Source of the DNA: Neocallimastix lanati (nom. inval.)
Lineage: Eukaryota; Neocallimastigomycota; Neocallimastigomycetes; Neocallimastigales; Neocallimastigaceae
Assembly (NCBI GenBank): GCA_016946835.1
Contig: JACVTC010000037.1
Coordinates: forward strand, 457,501 to 472,500
Direction of reading: 5' to 3'
DNA: 15,000 nucleotides
Shown here: positions 1 to 11,107 of the stretch, piece by piece
How the letters are laid out: each line of letters begins with the position of its first letter
How positions within the stretch are numbered: the stretch's first letter is position 1
Notes under the pieces: generated by a model
Told to the model about the DNA's origin: nothing
Database searches by the model: none
What the model saw: the letters and a program-made list of their open reading frames with translations, nothing else
Position numbers and translations under genes: made by a program

Positions 1-543
1 ATCTTTTTCTTCCTGTTCTCTTTTTTGTTGTTCTGCTAAAGCTTCTTCATAACCTTCCACTTCAATTTCATAGTTTTCACTATCATCACCATTATTATTT
101 TCTTTATTGCCATCATCATCATCTTTATCTTTATTATTTTTATCTTTATCATCATTTATTTTTATACCTTCAAAAGGATTGTCCCAGGTAACCTCATCAG
201 TTTCTGTATTCCAAAAGTAATAATTTTTTGAATTTTCATCCCAACATGCTTCCCATACTGTATCTTCTGGCATTTTGGGTGGTGGAAGAGGTGGTGCTTC
301 CATATCATCTATTATTTCTTCTGTGTATGCTATGGCATCATCCTCATTTTGTTCTATTTCGTTTTCTTTTTCTTTTTCTTCAACTGATTTTGTTGCTATT
401 GTTGAGGATAAACTATTCTCCTCATGTTGAACTGAAACACTACTGGAACTTTCATCTATTTCATTATCTTTTTCAATATCTTTTTTTACTTCTTTATCAC
501 TATGTACTGATGAACTATTTTCTTCAATTGAACTATCTGTCAT
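1..543 (-). CDS. WW-domain protein, N-terminal 181 residues (runs off left edge)
   Basis: The start is the ATG at 543-541, preceded on the coding strand by an A-rich leader; the frame stays open to base 1, so the 3' part lies outside the window. Residues 1-80 are acidic and Ser/Glu/Lys-rich. Residues 83-90 (APPLPPPK) form a proline-rich stretch. Residues 97-123 are a WW domain: W97, the aromatic trio Y108-Y109-F110, N112, T114, W120 and P123, with the expected spacing of 22 residues between the tryptophans and W-x2-P at the end. After it come Asp/Lys/Asn-rich sequence (130-157) and a Glu/Gln-rich charged stretch at the cut end that may begin a helix. WW domains bind proline-rich ligands; the core NTETDEVTW resembles the WW of FNBP4-type proteins tied to splicing and formins, but that assignment is inference. 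The domain is clear; the specific family is open because most of the protein is missing. Confidence 0.92.
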   Translation of the reverse strand, partial: MTDSSIEENSSSVHSDKEVKKDIEKDNEIDESSSSVSVQHEENSLSSTIATKSVEEKEKENEIEQNEDDAIAYTEEIIDDMEAPPLPPPKMPEDTVWEACWDENSKNYYFWNTETDEVTWDNPFEGIKINDDKDKNNKDKDDDDGNKENNNGDDSENYEIEVEGYEEALAEQQKREQEEKD

Positions 544-560
544 ATTTTTTTTTTTTTTTT

Positions 561-605
561 AATTATGATTATTTTAATTATGATTATTTTAATTACGATT
601 ATTTT
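561..605. repeat. 15-bp tandem repeat, three copies
   Basis: The unit AATTATGATTATTTT occurs at 561-575 and 576-590, and with one T-to-C change at 591-605. It lies 18 to 62 bases upstream of the WW-gene ATG, so it is probably in the 5' leader or core promoter. The copy number could vary between strains. No function can be read from it. Confidence 0.9.
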
Positions 606-975
606 AATTTTAATTTAATTTAGTTTAGTTTAAAAATAAATAAATAAATAAATAAATAAAATTATTAATAATAAAAAAAAAGTAAAAAAAATTTAACTAT
701 TTTTTTTTTTTTTCTTACTTTTAAAAAAAATTGGTTTAAATTTGTTATTAATTTTAATTGAAAAAAATTATAAGAAAAAAAAAGTTTAAAAAAAAAAAAA
801 AAAAAAATCTCTTTTTTCTTAATCATATATATTCTTTTTTTTTTTTTTTTTTATTTTTTTTTATTGGTTAAAAATTATTTAAATAAATAAATAAATAAAT
901 TTTAATTGATATACTAACGAAATTAAATAAAAAATATTAAAAAATAAATAAAATATAAACGTATAATTTAATTCA

Positions 976-1057
976 AGTAAATAAATAAGTAAATAAGTAA
1001 ATAAATAAGTAAATAAATAAATAAATTAGTAAATAAATAAATAAATAAATAAATTAG

Positions 1058-1096
<39 letters not shown>

Positions 1097-1099
1097 ATA
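976..1099. repeat. Imperfect TAAA/TAAG microsatellite
   Basis: Tetranucleotide AAAT repeats are interrupted by AAGT units in the first half (976-1012) and by two AAATTAGT interruptions (about 1024 and 1052), then become pure AAAT up to 1099. The graded loss of interruptions suggests an array that expands at its right-hand end. Confidence 0.85.
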
Positions 1100-1488
1100 T
1101 ATTATAATAATTAATATAATACATCCATGATATTATTATATATATATGCATATAATGAAGAGTTAAAATTCAATATTCATAATATATATATATACTCATT
1201 TTGTTTAAAGCTAATTTCTTTGATGAAATTTCAATTATATAATTCCTCTTCCTTATTTCTTTTTTTAAATATTCCAGAATAATAATAATAATTAAATTAT
1301 ACAATATTATATTTAATATAATTCTTTATAAAAAATATTTTATTCTTTTTTTTTTATTTATTTTATTATATTTTATTATTATTTTGGTATATTATTTTTT
1401 ATAATTTTATTATTTCTAATATAGTATTTTGAATTTATTTACAATTATTTAATTTTTTTTTTTTTTAATGGCTTTTTCTTTTTTTCTT

Positions 1489-1490
<2 letters not shown>

Positions 1491-1543
<53 letters not shown>
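1491..1543. repeat. 53-base poly(T) tract
   Basis: An uninterrupted run of 53 T, flanked on the left by C-interrupted T tracts. It is the longest homopolymer in the window. It lies downstream (on the minus strand) of the LAMTOR5 stop codon and would read as poly(A) in a minus-strand transcript. Its exact length is prone to sequencing error. Confidence 0.9.
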
Positions 1544-1546
<3 letters not shown>

Positions 1547-1859
1547 TTCCCTTGATTGTTTATTTTATTTCATTTTTTTCTTTTCTTTCTTTCTTTTTTT
1601 TTTTCTTTTCATTTATTTATTTTTTTTTATATAGAGTCTAATAGAAAAAAAAAAAAAAAATATAAAATATTGAAATCCATTTAAAATTTATAATGAATTT
1701 TATTGTTTTTATTATTATTTTGTTTTAGATAATTAAAAAAGTGTTTGCAATTTTATATAAATATATAAAATTATATATTTTTTAATGAATATAAAAAATA
1801 AATAAATTATTATTATTTTTTATCATTTTTTTTTCCCTACTATTTATTTGGTTTTTTTT

Positions 1860-2222
1860 TTAATTATTTAATTTATTTTTTACAAGAGCAACTGTAATAT
1901 CATTTTCAGAACTGATTAAGAAATTGGAATTATCTGTTTCTATAGATATTGCTGGTTTTGAAGAATCTAATGAAATTTCAGTTGCACGACTAATAAGCGA
2001 TGAAACATAAGCTGCTGTATTACTTTTTATAGCACCTTTTGCTATTACAATATTATATTATATTGTATTATATTAATGTTGATAATATTGATAGGGTTAT
2101 TAAAATATTTTTATTCGTAAAATAAAAAAATAGAAGAGAAGAATGGAAATTCAAATTTATTTTATTTTTTAGATTAGAAATTTGAATTAAATAGTTTAAT
2201 TTAAAATTTAAAATGTATCAGA

Positions 2223-2259
<37 letters not shown>

Positions 2260-2484
2260 GAATCAAATTGTTTATATCATTAGACATTTTAAAATAAAAT
2301 ATGAATAAATATTAAATAAATTACATATATTTTTATTTATTTATTTATATATATTACATCCTAAACATAATCCATTATTATCAGTGACTAAAATTCCTTT
2401 AACATCTTCCATAGATGAGCTAATTTACAATTTCAAAATAAAATATCGATAATATTTATTATAATAATAAAATAAAATAAAGTA

Positions 2485-2515
<31 letters not shown>

Positions 2516-2595
2516 CAACAAACTTTATCATATTATTGATAATATTTATATATTGCTTACTATTTTTGAATGGTATTTTCAAATTGATTTTCCAT
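1860..2595 (-). CDS. LAMTOR5: Ragulator subunit LAMTOR5 (HBXIP) homologue, three exons, 92 residues
   Basis: Spliced from exon 1 (2595-2561), exon 2 (2419-2358) and exon 3 (2041-1860): 35+62+182 = 279 nt, giving 92 residues plus TAA, against about 91 in the short animal form. Intron 1 (2560-2420) is GTAAGC...TTAG; intron 2 (2357-2042) is GTAATA...ATAG. An in-frame TAA lies three codons upstream of the ATG. The protein covers the whole family fold: N-terminal helix MENQFENTIQKY, first strands KGILVTDNNGLCLGSKG (residues 19-35), helix TAAYVSSLISRATEI (41-55), then PAISIETDNSNFLI (62-75) and DITVALVK (80-87). The positions of GLxLG, IxxETDNxNxLI and DxITVAxxK agree with the human protein as I remember it. 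LAMTOR5 is a roadblock-fold subunit of Ragulator, the LAMTOR1-5 scaffold that anchors Rag GTPases on lysosome or vacuole membranes and thereby helps activate TORC1. The only unusual point is the weak GTAATA donor of intron 2. Confidence 0.93.
2042..2357 (-). other. Intron 2 of LAMTOR5 (316 nt)
   Basis: Donor GTAATA at 2357-2352, acceptor TAATAG ending at 2042. Phase 1: the Ser codon (residue 33) is split T/CA. The junction lies inside the conserved GLxLG-x-KG segment, and the protein alignment continues across it without a gap, so the boundaries are well supported despite the non-consensus donor. It holds an AAT trinucleotide run at 2223-2253. Confidence 0.88.
2420..2560 (-). other. Intron 1 of LAMTOR5 (141 nt)
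   Basis: Donor GTAAGC at 2560-2555 and acceptor AAATTAG ending at 2420. Phase 2: the Tyr codon (residue 12) is split TA/C. The intron contains a run of about 29 A (T at 2487-2515 on the plus strand). Removing it restores the N-terminal helix expected for the family, which is the main support for this exon. Confidence 0.88.
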
Positions 2596-3886
<1,291 letters not shown>

Positions 3887-6276
3887 TTATGAATTAAATA
3901 AAGTAGAATGGAAATTAGTATTATTACTATTAGTATTGGATGTGGTTGAATTGGTATGATTAAATAAACTAGTATTAATACCAGTGGTTAAATCATTAGC
4001 AATGGAAGCCGTTATACCGGAGAGGCCACTATTAAATCCAATTGAATTCATAGAATTAAACGTAGGGGTAATCTTTATAATACCTAGATCATTATTACTA
4101 TACATATCAACATCCACATTATCTACACTATCTATTAAGCCATTATTCGGTAGAGTGGAGGTATGATAATTAGATAAGGAAAGACGTGGAGATTGATTTG
4201 GAATTTGTATATGTGTAGGATTGGTCGTTGGCATTTTGGAGGTATCCGTCGTTATGGAAGAATAGTTGGTAGATTCTTGTGATTGATTGAGGATAGATAT
4301 CGCTTGAATATTAGATACCAGACTACTATTTAATAAAGCATGTGAAGTATTAATAGAAGCATGGGAAGCGGAAGGGGATTCGGTATTGGAGGCATAGCCT
4401 GCTAGACGATTACCTCTTCTGGAACGTTCAAAGAAGGTACGTATTTGAGTACGATTAGGAATTCTATGTTTTGGTATATTATATTTAATGGCCATGGCTT
4501 CAGCTTGTCTTAAAAAGCGGGTATAGGTAATATCTTTACTTAAGGCAGCACGGCAAGCTTCACTCATGATACGGTCAGAAGGTCTAAATTCTGAGATAGG
4601 ACCTAAAATTCCATGTAAATTTTTACCGTATATGACAGCTTTTTTCAAATTACTGGCATAAATTTCAATTTTAAGGGTAGCATTACAAGAAACCTTGAGA
4701 GAACGATGACTTTGTGAACTAGTGGTGTTTTGTTTACCATCATCACTCATGCTACGTCCACCATGACGCATACAATCAAAGTTTCTCTTCATACTATTAT
4801 TTTGACTATCCAAAAGAAGATTATTACCATTTCTATAGAGATTTCCTCCTTCCGAAGAAGGTGAGGAAGTATTATTTGCTGCTGCTGCTGCTGATTGAGT
4901 TAAGGAAGTTCTTAATTTTTTAGCTAATTTTTTACCATTTTTACTAGAAATATCGGTAGTTTCAGCATCAACAGAATTTAAAGAGGATACAATGGATGGA
5001 CACCAAGGATAACCTTTACAGAAGAATCGAGAACCATACATCATACTCTGTTTATCAATTAAATCCTTGGACTTACGATACATTTTACTGCTGGGATCAT
5101 TGGTTTCTGGAGACCAAGTAAGGTTAAGGGCTTTTGAAGGCATATTATTTCTTTCTCCTTCTAAACCACCAATATAATTAATGACTAAGTAGCCAGGATA
5201 CCGATCGGTAGCAGAACGTTGAACACGCCAATCCTGAGGTTGATCCTCAAAAAATTTTGGGATATCATTGGTATCAATAACTGTAATTAATCTCCATCCA
5301 CGATTGGTATTACGATGAACGGCATCTTCAATTTCTTTTGGAACTTCTACATTTTGGGGGTATATGGCATTTACTTGCTCCTCAGGATCTAAAGGTTCTT
5401 CATTGTCACTATGTTGTGAATTATTTTGATCCTCAACGGTAACAGGACTTCCAACTTTTGAATTACTATTGAGATAATTATTATTGGTATCTGAATTAGT
5501 ATTATTTGGACGAGAATTTGAATTTTGTAATGACGGTATAGAAGTACTATTAGCAACTGTAGATATGGCTGTATTACTTGCTATTTTATCAGTATTACTA
5601 TTTGGAGAAATGGTTAGACTATCATTGAAGGTGGAGGTAGTAAGACCACGAGCATTATTTAAATTTTGTAATGATACTAATCCATTAATAATATTATTCA
5701 TACCAATGTTTGTATTTAGTGGAGAACTGGTACTTGAGTTTAAAGAAGCCGCTGTAGTAGCATTAATTGAGTTTAAAGAAGCCTGAATAGAGTTAAGATT
5801 GACTAGGGTATTACTTAATGGGGCTAATGAACTAAGGGTTTGAATAGAGGTGCTTGGATTACTTGTAGTAGAATTCAATTGATTTAAGCCACTAATACCA
5901 TTAAGTTGGTTTAATTGTGCTAAATTATTTAAACTATTTAATTGATTACGAAGAGATCCTGAGCTATTATTTCCATTATTTCCACCACTTAATTGATTTA
6001 AAAGATTAATATTATTTATTCCTGAAAGTCCTTGAATATTACCTAAATTACTTAATGTTAAACTATTAACTGTTAAAAGATAGGGAAAAAAAAAATATTA
6101 GAACTTTGTGAATAATATTGTTATATGAAATTAATTTATTATCCATTTACTATCCATATTATTTTTTGTACGATTACTACTACTAATACTACTAATACAT
6201 CTATTACTAATACTACTAATACATCTATTAATATTACTATTAATACATCTACTACTACTACTACTACTACTACTAC

Positions 6277-6354
<78 letters not shown>

Positions 6355-7075
6355 AAATACAATCTGTACCATCATTTAAAGAGATACTATTCACTTTTGA
6401 ATTTTTAGCTTCTTTTTCCTGTTTAGAAAGTTGATTATCATCATTAGATTCTAAATTTATGGATTTATTAACATCAAAATCTAAAATTTCTGAAGTAGGA
6501 TGATTAGAAGGTGAATTACTCGTTTGACCGTGGGTATTTTTTAAAAGAAGTGGGGATTCACAAGTGACACCTTTTAAAAGCTCTGAATCAATGACTTGAC
6601 CAGGTAATAATTTTTTATTTCCTTTCCAAACGGTGACAAAACCTAATTCAGCGGAAGAACCGATGAAAGTTGGACCAAAAAATTGTAATATACTAACTTT
6701 AAGATCATGAACATCTTCACCAGAAAAAGGTATTTTAGTAGCATCTATGTCTGTAAAACGTTTAATCCAAATATTTCTTGTTGGATTTACATTAGTAAAT
6801 GAAGAAATATAACTTTGTTGGAATGAGGTAGTAGGACCCTCATTTGGAGGAAGAGAAGGTGAAGTTTGAGGTTGTGAAATAACTGGTGTATTTAAATTCA
6901 TATTAGAAGAGGAAGTATTATTTTCTGGTGCTAATAAAATTTCTGAATAATTTTTAAGGGAATGATTATTTTGTATAGAATTTTCATTTGCGGAATTTTC
7001 ATTCATTTCAGAAATTAGTTGTTTGTTTTGAAGAGTAACTATTTCTTCAGTTGGACCTATTTTTGTTGTTTTCAT
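3887..7075 (-). CDS. Asn/Ser-rich putative DNA-binding protein with a WRKY-GCM1/FLYWCH-like zinc region, two exons, 1035 residues
   Basis: Exon 1 is 7075-6151 and exon 2 is 6069-3887 (925+2183 = 3108 nt, 1035 residues plus TAA). The ATG at 7075 is the first Met after an in-frame stop at 7099-7097. Residues 101-180 carry alternating hydrophobics around VHDLKVSILQFF, VTVWKGNKKLLPG and ESPLLL, compatible with a ubiquitin-like (beta-grasp) fold; this is inference. Residues 243-266 are 24 Asn, then nine Ser, then three copies of RCISSISN-like repeats, and an Asn/Leu/Gln-rich stretch (310-372). The conserved core is about 560-865: DIPKFF, DRYPGYLVINYIGG, then CKGYPWC (C659, C665), a low-complexity insert with a five-Ala run (702-706), C741/H744, CNATLKIEIYASNLKKAVIYG (C770) and LHG (H794). 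The order Cys-pair, then C-x-A, then G-x-x-x-H recalls WRKY-GCM1/FLYWCH zinc fingers, but the usual HxH end is reduced to one His. A basic segment follows (838-864, with RTFFERSRRGNR). Together with Ser/Asn-rich flanks this suggests a nuclear DNA-binding regulator. The gene is certain, the function is not. Confidence 0.9.
6070..6150 (-). other. 81-nt intron joining the two halves of the zinc-finger-like gene
   Basis: Donor GTAAAT (6150-6145), branch-like TTCTAAT (6104-6098), a T/C-rich tract and the acceptor TTTTAACAG ending at 6070. Phase 1: an Ile codon is split A/TT. Without splicing, exon 1 stops six codons later (TAA at 6133-6131) and exon 2 has no ATG where its frame opens, only a TTG at 5878. 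Other GT candidates just upstream (within AGT and CGT codons) have the same phase, so the in-frame fusion does not depend on the exact donor. Confidence 0.87.
6179..6250 (-). repeat. 24-bp coding minisatellite (RCISSISN-type octapeptide, three copies)
   Basis: The plus-strand motif ACATCT recurs at 6197, 6221 and 6245, exactly 24 bases apart, within AGT/AAT-type triplets. Translated on the minus strand it gives RCINSNIN, RCISSISN and RCISSISS. It directly follows the Asn and Ser homopolymers, so it probably arose from the same triplet expansion with an AGA-TGT insertion that was then duplicated. Confidence 0.9.
6251..6350 (-). repeat. Coding trinucleotide expansion: 24 Asn then 9 Ser
   Basis: On the minus strand about 24 AAT codons (poly-Asn) are followed by nine AGT codons (poly-Ser). 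It sits in a disordered linker between the ubiquitin-like segment and the Asn/Leu-rich region. Lengths of such runs usually vary between strains. Apparent open frames of poly-Ile or poly-Val here on either strand are shadows of this repeat. Confidence 0.93.
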
Positions 7076-7209
7076 TATTATTGATATTATTATTATTTAA
7101 ATATTTAGTTTCTTTTCTTATTTCTTTATTATTATTATTAATGTTTTTTAAAAGTTTAATTTTTTTTTTTTATTATTTCTTTTTTATTATTATTATTATT
7201 TAAATGTTA

Positions 7210-7241
<32 letters not shown>

Positions 7242-7256
7242 AATTTCTTAGTTATT

Positions 7257-7310
7257 ATTATTATTATTACTATTATTATTACTATTATTATTACTATTAT
7301 TATTATTTCT
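7257..7310. repeat. 12-bp tandem repeat TATTATTATTAC
   Basis: A TTA trinucleotide run in which every fourth unit ends in C, giving a regular 12-bp period for about three to four copies. It lies roughly 180-235 bases upstream of the ATG of the zinc-finger-like gene, in its presumed promoter or leader. Confidence 0.85.
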
Positions 7311-8945
7311 TTTATATATTTGTTTTTTATTTAATTATTTTTTTTAATTAAATCACTTTCTTGAAATAAGATATAAAAATATTTACTTTATGTTTTTCCC
7401 GTAAATTTTACTTTGCGAATTTTTTAAATATAAATATTATTTTTCCATATATGTAGAATAGTATATTTGAAATGTTTTTATAAATCTGTATTAATAAATT
7501 ATTGTTTAATTATAGATTATTTATATATACAAAAAAAAAAAAAAACTTTTCTATCTTTATTAAATAATAAATAAGAAAAGAAAATTTAAAAGTTGTCTAT
7601 ATGATAAAAAGGTATATTTTATTTCTTTCTTTGTTATATTTGATTTTATTATTATTTTTTTTATTATATATATATTCTTTATAATTAAATCTTTTTAAGG
7701 CATTAAAAGATTATAATATTAAAAGAATATTTTTTATTGTTCAATTGATGTTAAAAGCTATAAATTTTGAACAAAATAAATAAATAAAAAAAAAACTAAA
7801 AAGAAAATAAAAATATATATCCATTTTAAATATATATATAAAGAAAAGAAAAGAAAAGAAAAAGAAAAATTAGTTTTTTTTTTTTTTTTAATTTATATAT
7901 ATTTATGATTAATAATACTTTTATTTTTATTTGTTTATTTCTATTATCCAATCTTTTTCATATTATTATAAAAATAAAGCTTTAATTGATATTTAATAAT
8001 AGCTTGATTTTAAAATACTTAAATAATTCTTTGATTTTTTATCAATTATTTATATTGAAATAAATGTAATGGCCAATATATAAAAATGCTGTTATAAATA
8101 TAATGTATATAACAAAAATTTATTATGGTGATTTTTTAAAAGCTTTAAAATACCTATATAAAACAATGCTAAACATATTATTACTTTTTTTTTTTTTTTA
8201 TTTTTTTAATTCCTTTTTAATATCTCAAAATATTTAAATTTCAAAGAATTATATATTCCTTTTCTATTTTGTAATATTAAAATTACTTAAAATCCATTTT
8301 ATATTTAATATTCAATATTTATCTATATATTAAACTATAATCAAAATTTTTATATTAGATACTCTCTTAAAGTGTTTGGTCAATTAAAATGAAAATAATA
8401 ATTCTTAATATTAATATCAAATATTTATTTATGAAGCAATTTCTCAAAAGTATTATTATAATAAAATATTATTATTTTATTTCGAATATTAACCTTTCTT
8501 TTCCTTCTTTTTTTAACTTTTTCTTTCTTTTTTTTGGTTTAAATAAATCTGATTACTGAATATTTAAATAAGTATATATATAAATAATATAAAAAAAAAA
8601 AAAAAAAAAGTATATTAATAATTTTAAATAAATATATTTATAAATTAAAATGTTTTAATTTTTATTACATATTAAAAAAAAATAAACTTCTAAATTATAT
8701 TTAATATTAAAATGAATTAAACATTTGTAAAGTACATTATTTAAAGGTCTTTAAAATTTAAAATCAAGTCAATATAGTGACTATTGTTTTTATTTATAAA
8801 CTAAAAACAATGAATTAATACTCTTTTTTAATTTACATTAATAATAAAATGACTTTTTTAAAAAAAAAAATAATTAAAGTATGAAAAACACAAAAAAAAA
8901 AATTTTTTTTAAAACTCTTTATAAATGATTTAAAATTCATAAAAT

Positions 8946-8949
<4 letters not shown>

Positions 8950-8982
<33 letters not shown>
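8950..8982. repeat. 33-base poly(A) tract
   Basis: An uninterrupted run of 33 A flanked by AT-rich sequence, with no coding sequence to its left that would suggest a retroposed cDNA tail. Similar tracts occur at 9841-9860 and 13978-14009. Confidence 0.9.
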
Positions 8983-8988
<6 letters not shown>

Positions 8989-9455
8989 TAATAAATATTT
9001 AATATATTTTATATTAAATATTATATAGTATAAATATATATGATATATGATATATATGAAATAATAAATATAAAATAATAAATAAATAAATATATCTAAG
9101 TAAATAAATACATTAAAAAAATTAATACAATCATGTAAATATTTAAAATTTTTGTATTAACATTGTAAATAATATATTATACATATTATATATATTTTAT
9201 TAAATAGTTAATAATAATTATTATAAAGAATAATAATTAAGATTTTTCTCAAATTCTAATAAATATAAAAAAATTTTTTTTTATTTTTTAATTTTTATAT
9301 TAATATATAAACTTTTATATTAAATGGTATATTATATTGTATTAATTTCAATATTTCCCATATATTATTTATAAACAACAATTTATTTTTTTTTATTATT
9401 AAAATAAAACCAATTTAAATTAAATAAATATTTTTATTTTTTTTTATTTTTTTTA

Positions 9456-9530
9456 TTTTAATTATATTTTAATTATATTTTAATTATATTTTAATTATAT
9501 TTTAATTATAGTTTAATTATAGTTTAATTT
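9456..9530. repeat. 11-bp phased tandem repeat TTTTAATTATA
   Basis: Six full units start at 9456, 9467, 9478, 9489, 9500 and 9511, with a partial seventh at 9522; the last two begin with G instead of T. Each unit has a TTTTAA tract, so A/T tracts recur once per helical turn. By established DNA-bending rules this should give intrinsically curved DNA. Confidence 0.9.
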
Positions 9531-11107
9531 CTGTTTTTCTTGAAATCCAGATTAAAAAATTTTATTAATAGTAATGAAAATTTTAATAAAAATATATAAA
9601 TATTTAACAATTGTTTTTTTTTTTTATTTTTTTATGTATTTTTTAATTTTTTTTAATAGTTATTAGTATAAATTATAAAATATAATAAAAAACAATAAAT
9701 AAAAATAATAATAAAATGAAATAAAATATATTAATTATAAATTAATCATAATAAATAATAAATAATATTTATATAAATTTTATTACATAATATTTTGATT
9801 TTATTTAATAAAAGAAAATAATAATATTCAAAACTGAAGGAAAAAAAAAAAAAAAAAAAAAGGAATAATCAATAATAAAAAAAATTATATTATCTTAAAA
9901 ACTGAAAGTATTATTAAATTAAATTATTAAATTATAAATCTCAAGGTTATATTACATGAAATATTATATATTAAATAAAAAAAAAAATCCGCTCTAACGC
10001 TCTAAATTTTTATTTTAAAAAATATTTATATATTTTATTATCAAATTATTAATTTTTATTATTATTATTATTATTATATCTTACTATTTAACTATAATAA
10101 TTTTAAATTTTTTATTTTCATTATTTTGTATTTTTTATTTTCATTATTTTTACTAACTGTTTTATGGTTATTTATAAATCTTTTTTTTTTTTTTTCATTT
10201 TATATTATTATTTCATTAAAAAAAAAAAAATTATTATTATTGTATTACATATTATATTTTTTTTATATCTATATTTTATATCATCATATATTTTATTTAA
10301 TTTCCTTTTTATTTTTTTATTTTCATAATATTTCTTAATTTTTTTCCTAATGCAATAAAAATATTAACTATTCTATCGATTCTTAAATTGAATGTATTTA
10401 ACAAATGATTTATTTAAATATTGATATTTTAATTTATTGTTACTTTTTTTTTTTTTATTAATATATATATAATAAAAGCATTAAAATATATCCAAATATA
10501 AAATCTTAATATAATTTAAAAATATTATAAAAAATATAACAAAATATGAAATAAATATAAAATATTTTATATATATATATTATTATTATTATTATTATTT
10601 ACTTCATATTTTCATATTTTTTATAATATTTTTAACAAAATTTAACCGAGACTCTTTAGTTGGAAATAACTTTGAAAAAAAAAAAATTAAATTTTATTAA
10701 TAATTAAAGTTTATAAATTTCACTCTCTTAATAAAAATGAAAGTATTATTTATCATAATTCACTGCCTACACATGGTTTTTACTTATTTTTGATAATCAA
10801 CTTTAAATGATTTTAATATTTAGAAAAAAAAATTAAAATGGTATAATTTATTAAAATATATATATATATATTTTGTTTTATTAAATTGTAATCTATTTTA
10901 ATTCAATATTGTTTTATTAAATATTTCTTTTACTTTAATAAACCAAGGAGATTATTAAAAAATATTAAACTTAAAACGTTAGAAATACTAATTAATTAGT
11001 TGTTGCTATTAAAAACTATAAAGAAAAATAATTTAAATGAGATAATTACTAAATATTCATTAATAATTATTAGATTAAAAATAATTATTAGAAATAAAAA
11101 TAAAAAT

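Larger units (their letters stand above)
544..1859. other. Intergenic AT-rich DNA between the WW gene and LAMTOR5
   Basis: After the 15-bp repeat it holds a TAAA run (about 635-660), several poly(A) and poly(T) tracts, a long imperfect TAAA array (976-1099), a 53-base T run (1491-1543) and, next to LAMTOR5, its presumed 3' untranslated region. A slightly less AT-rich patch at about 1150-1275 has a weak coding look on the minus strand (see findings) but carries stops and cannot be called a gene. No tRNA or other RNA gene was seen. Confidence 0.7.

Noticed and set aside
228-623. 131-residue plus-strand open frame
   Set aside because: It lies opposite the WW-domain gene; its Leu/Phe/Tyr-rich product is the antisense reading of Glu/Lys/Asn codons and runs into the 15-bp repeat.
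3984-4166. 60-residue plus-strand open frame
   Set aside because: Antisense shadow of exon 2 of the zinc-finger-like gene, as is the frame at 5484-5786.
3887-5878. Treating exon 2 as a separate 663-residue gene
   Set aside because: Its apparent start is TTG, the frame is open upstream to a splice acceptor, and it joins exon 1 in phase.
6125-6379. Plus-strand Thr/Ile frame and minus-strand poly-Ile/Val frame
   Set aside because: Both are alternative readings of the AAT/AGT triplet expansion in exon 1.
8060-8185. Minus-strand hydrophobic piece IFVIYIIFITAFLYIGHYI with an upstream MFSIVLYRYF
   Set aside because: Interrupted by two stops; A/T-rich DNA naturally encodes Ile/Phe/Tyr runs that mimic membrane segments.
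8389-8559. 56-residue plus-strand open frame
   Set aside because: Ile/Phe/Asn-rich, no recognisable domain; a frame this size is expected by chance in several kilobases of this composition.
10126-10338. 70-residue plus-strand frame
   Set aside because: Phe/Leu/Tyr/Ile from T-rich low-complexity DNA, with no motif, no splice context and no rise in G+C.
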